The notes under the pieces were generated by a model that worked only from the letters and a program-made list of their open reading frames with translations, made no database searches and was not told the DNA's origin. Source: Dendrocalamus latiflorus (taxonomy: Eukaryota; Streptophyta; Magnoliopsida; Poales; Poaceae). From it: 64,000 nt of DNA. The DNA lies in contig CM029617.1 of assembly GCA_017311315.1 (NCBI GenBank), positions 6,709,820 through 6,773,819 of the forward strand, written 5' to 3'. Numbering within the stretch: the first letter of the stretch is position 1; each line of letters begins with the position of its first letter. Of this stretch, positions 62,736 to 64,000 are shown piece after piece. The translations under genes were made by a program, and so were the position numbers.

Positions 62736-64000
62736 GTATCGATTGGCTCTGCAGCTCTGCCACGAACTCACGATAGCCTTTTGCACGTCTTAGCTACTAG
62801 CGTTCTAGGTCGCGCAGGACATCACTTGTAAAACTGTGTGACGTTAGAAATGGGAAGAAGTGGAAAGCACGACCGCATTAGAGATCTTCGTGAGTTGATG
62901 TTGATCGTGGTGTTTGCAAATAGGGAAATCCAGCTTGCACAATACATCGATCGCCGGCCGGCCGGCCGGCGACGCGACGGGAAGTCGCGTGAATGCTCCT
63001 ACCACGTGCAATGCAATGCCTCTGCTGCAGGCATGGGGCCTTGATTTCCGGTGCGAGGCCTCACTACTGAATACTCGTACGCCGTGCGTTCGCCGACGGG
63101 CTCACATGCCGTGCGGTCGCGGCGTCGAGATCTTGCGTGCTTCTCGCGCGCGCGTCCCACGTTCGTTAGTTCTCACAGATGCGATGTGTAAGGTGTTCGA
63201 CAAGACGAGACCGTACGTACGTTTCCGGAGAGCCCAGTCAGAGGATCGGTGGAGGCAAGAGGGAACGAGTTCCTCTCATGTAACATCAGAGTGATATTGG
63301 GTCACTGCGTGTGGTCCTCTTGTCGCGTAGAGCCCACACGTCAGTGACCCGGCGTAACGTCCGAGGATCTCAATTCGGCAAGAGCTGCAGGTGTGTCCGG
63401 TCGCGCATCCAATCTCGCCCCCACTGTCTGTACCACACGGTTCACACCTGCTTCAGTTGTAGGTCCTCGTGTGCGTCCTGTGTGGTGGGGGCGCAGTTCG
63501 AATGGTATTTGTTGACCTGTCATGAGTCATAACAAGGGGCCCCCACTATATGGTACGTACTCCTTAGGGACTGAAAGTCGGAAATTTCGTACCAGCAGAC
63601 AATGCCGTGTGTACGTACGTATTCATGCCCAGCTTTGGTTTTGGTCCTATAGTGGTTTCCATCGAACGGTTGGAAGCATCCAAATGCCAAATGGCAACTA
63701 AGCGGATGTTGATTGATGAAAGCTTAGGAAGGACTCACGTCAAAAAGAAAAAAGGAAACAGTTAGACTATATGGATGATCGTAAATAAAGATATGATGAA
63801 TAATTGATATTTAGTTTGTTTTGGATTTTGTGTTTGTGAAAGACCTGGTCTGTGTTCTACTTCGAGTGCCCTCAGTCGGTTCCTGCACAGACTTTGACCA
63901 CAGCATAGCCAAACGACCACGGACTTCAGACTTCGACCATAGCATTGTTAGCGAACAGTTTTCAGTGCACGTTCGCACGTCCTAGGCTCTCCTTGTTTGT

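Larger units (their letters stand above)
60970..64000. other. Intergenic, no gene recognised
   Basis: Upstream region of the DUF4228 gene followed by AT-rich DNA. A GC-richer stretch lies at 62080-62400 and another at 62940-63530; open frames in them have no known domain. A CCGGCCGGCCGG run lies near 62955. Two small repeats are listed separately. Confidence 0.5.

Noticed and set aside
1..64000. A bacterial-type system (operon, CRISPR array, toxin-antitoxin, phage)
   Set aside because: All recognisable genes are plant genes or plant transposon genes with introns, TATA boxes and LTRs; the direct-repeat arrays lack CRISPR spacer structure.

Overview
This window is nuclear DNA of a grass (Poaceae). 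The evidence is GC-rich coding exons beside AT-rich intergenic DNA, plant-only gene families, a nuclear tRNA-Leu, and a dense load of SIRE/Opie-like copia, PIF/Harbinger, hAT and MITE elements. I cannot name the species. There are no prokaryotic operons, CRISPR arrays or origins. Most of the 64 kb is transposon; genic sequence is sparse.

Layout. 1-9.7 kb: a SIRE-like solo LTR (1079-2782), a CSLA mannan-synthase pseudogene on the minus strand (about 3580-4820), microsatellites, a MITE, and a captured fragment of an aspartyl-protease gene fused to a 13-bp minisatellite. 9.74-15.74 kb: a complete Ty1/copia element (minus) whose two 460-bp LTRs look identical, with TSD taaaa and a broken gag-pol. 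15.8-16.5 kb: two fold-back MITEs. 19.85-20.54 kb: an intact chloroplast type-II peroxiredoxin gene (PRXIIE-like, minus). 21.3-24.7 kb: a PIF/Harbinger element with TTA target duplications, an intact Myb-like ORF and an internally deleted transposase. 26.1-30.2 kb: the 3' end of a SIRE-like element (minus) and a decayed copia pol (plus). 30.7-31.7 kb: a second, inverted copy of the captured aspartyl-protease fragment.

32.67-35.83 kb: a LysM receptor-like pseudokinase gene (LYK4/LYK5-like, minus) cut in two by a 1,091-bp composite TRIM with four LTRs and a perfect 5-bp TSD. Removing the insert plus one TSD copy restores one frame of about 687 codons. 36.0-39.5 kb: a probable hAT element that received a gag-only LTR element (TR-GAG type). 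41.1-55.4 kb: a nest in which a decayed copia received a 7.5-kb LARD full of tandem arrays and a 3.85-kb solo LTR, each with an exact 5-bp TSD. 57.2-58.5 kb: two hAT non-autonomous elements with exact 8-bp TSDs, inside a segment that is duplicated about 16 kb upstream. 59.44-59.52 kb: tRNA-Leu(CAG). 60.3-60.9 kb: an intact DUF4228/PADRE gene with a TATA box. The last 3 kb hold no recognisable gene.

The genes do not form a pathway. Apparently functional host genes are the peroxiredoxin (plastid redox defence), the DUF4228 protein (probably stress-related) and the tRNA. The chitin-receptor-type LysM kinase and the CSLA gene are broken. The most unusual structures are the composite TRIM in the receptor exon, the likely copia relative of that TRIM at 41.4 kb, and the palindromic arrays upstream of a TATA box in the SIRE-like LTR.
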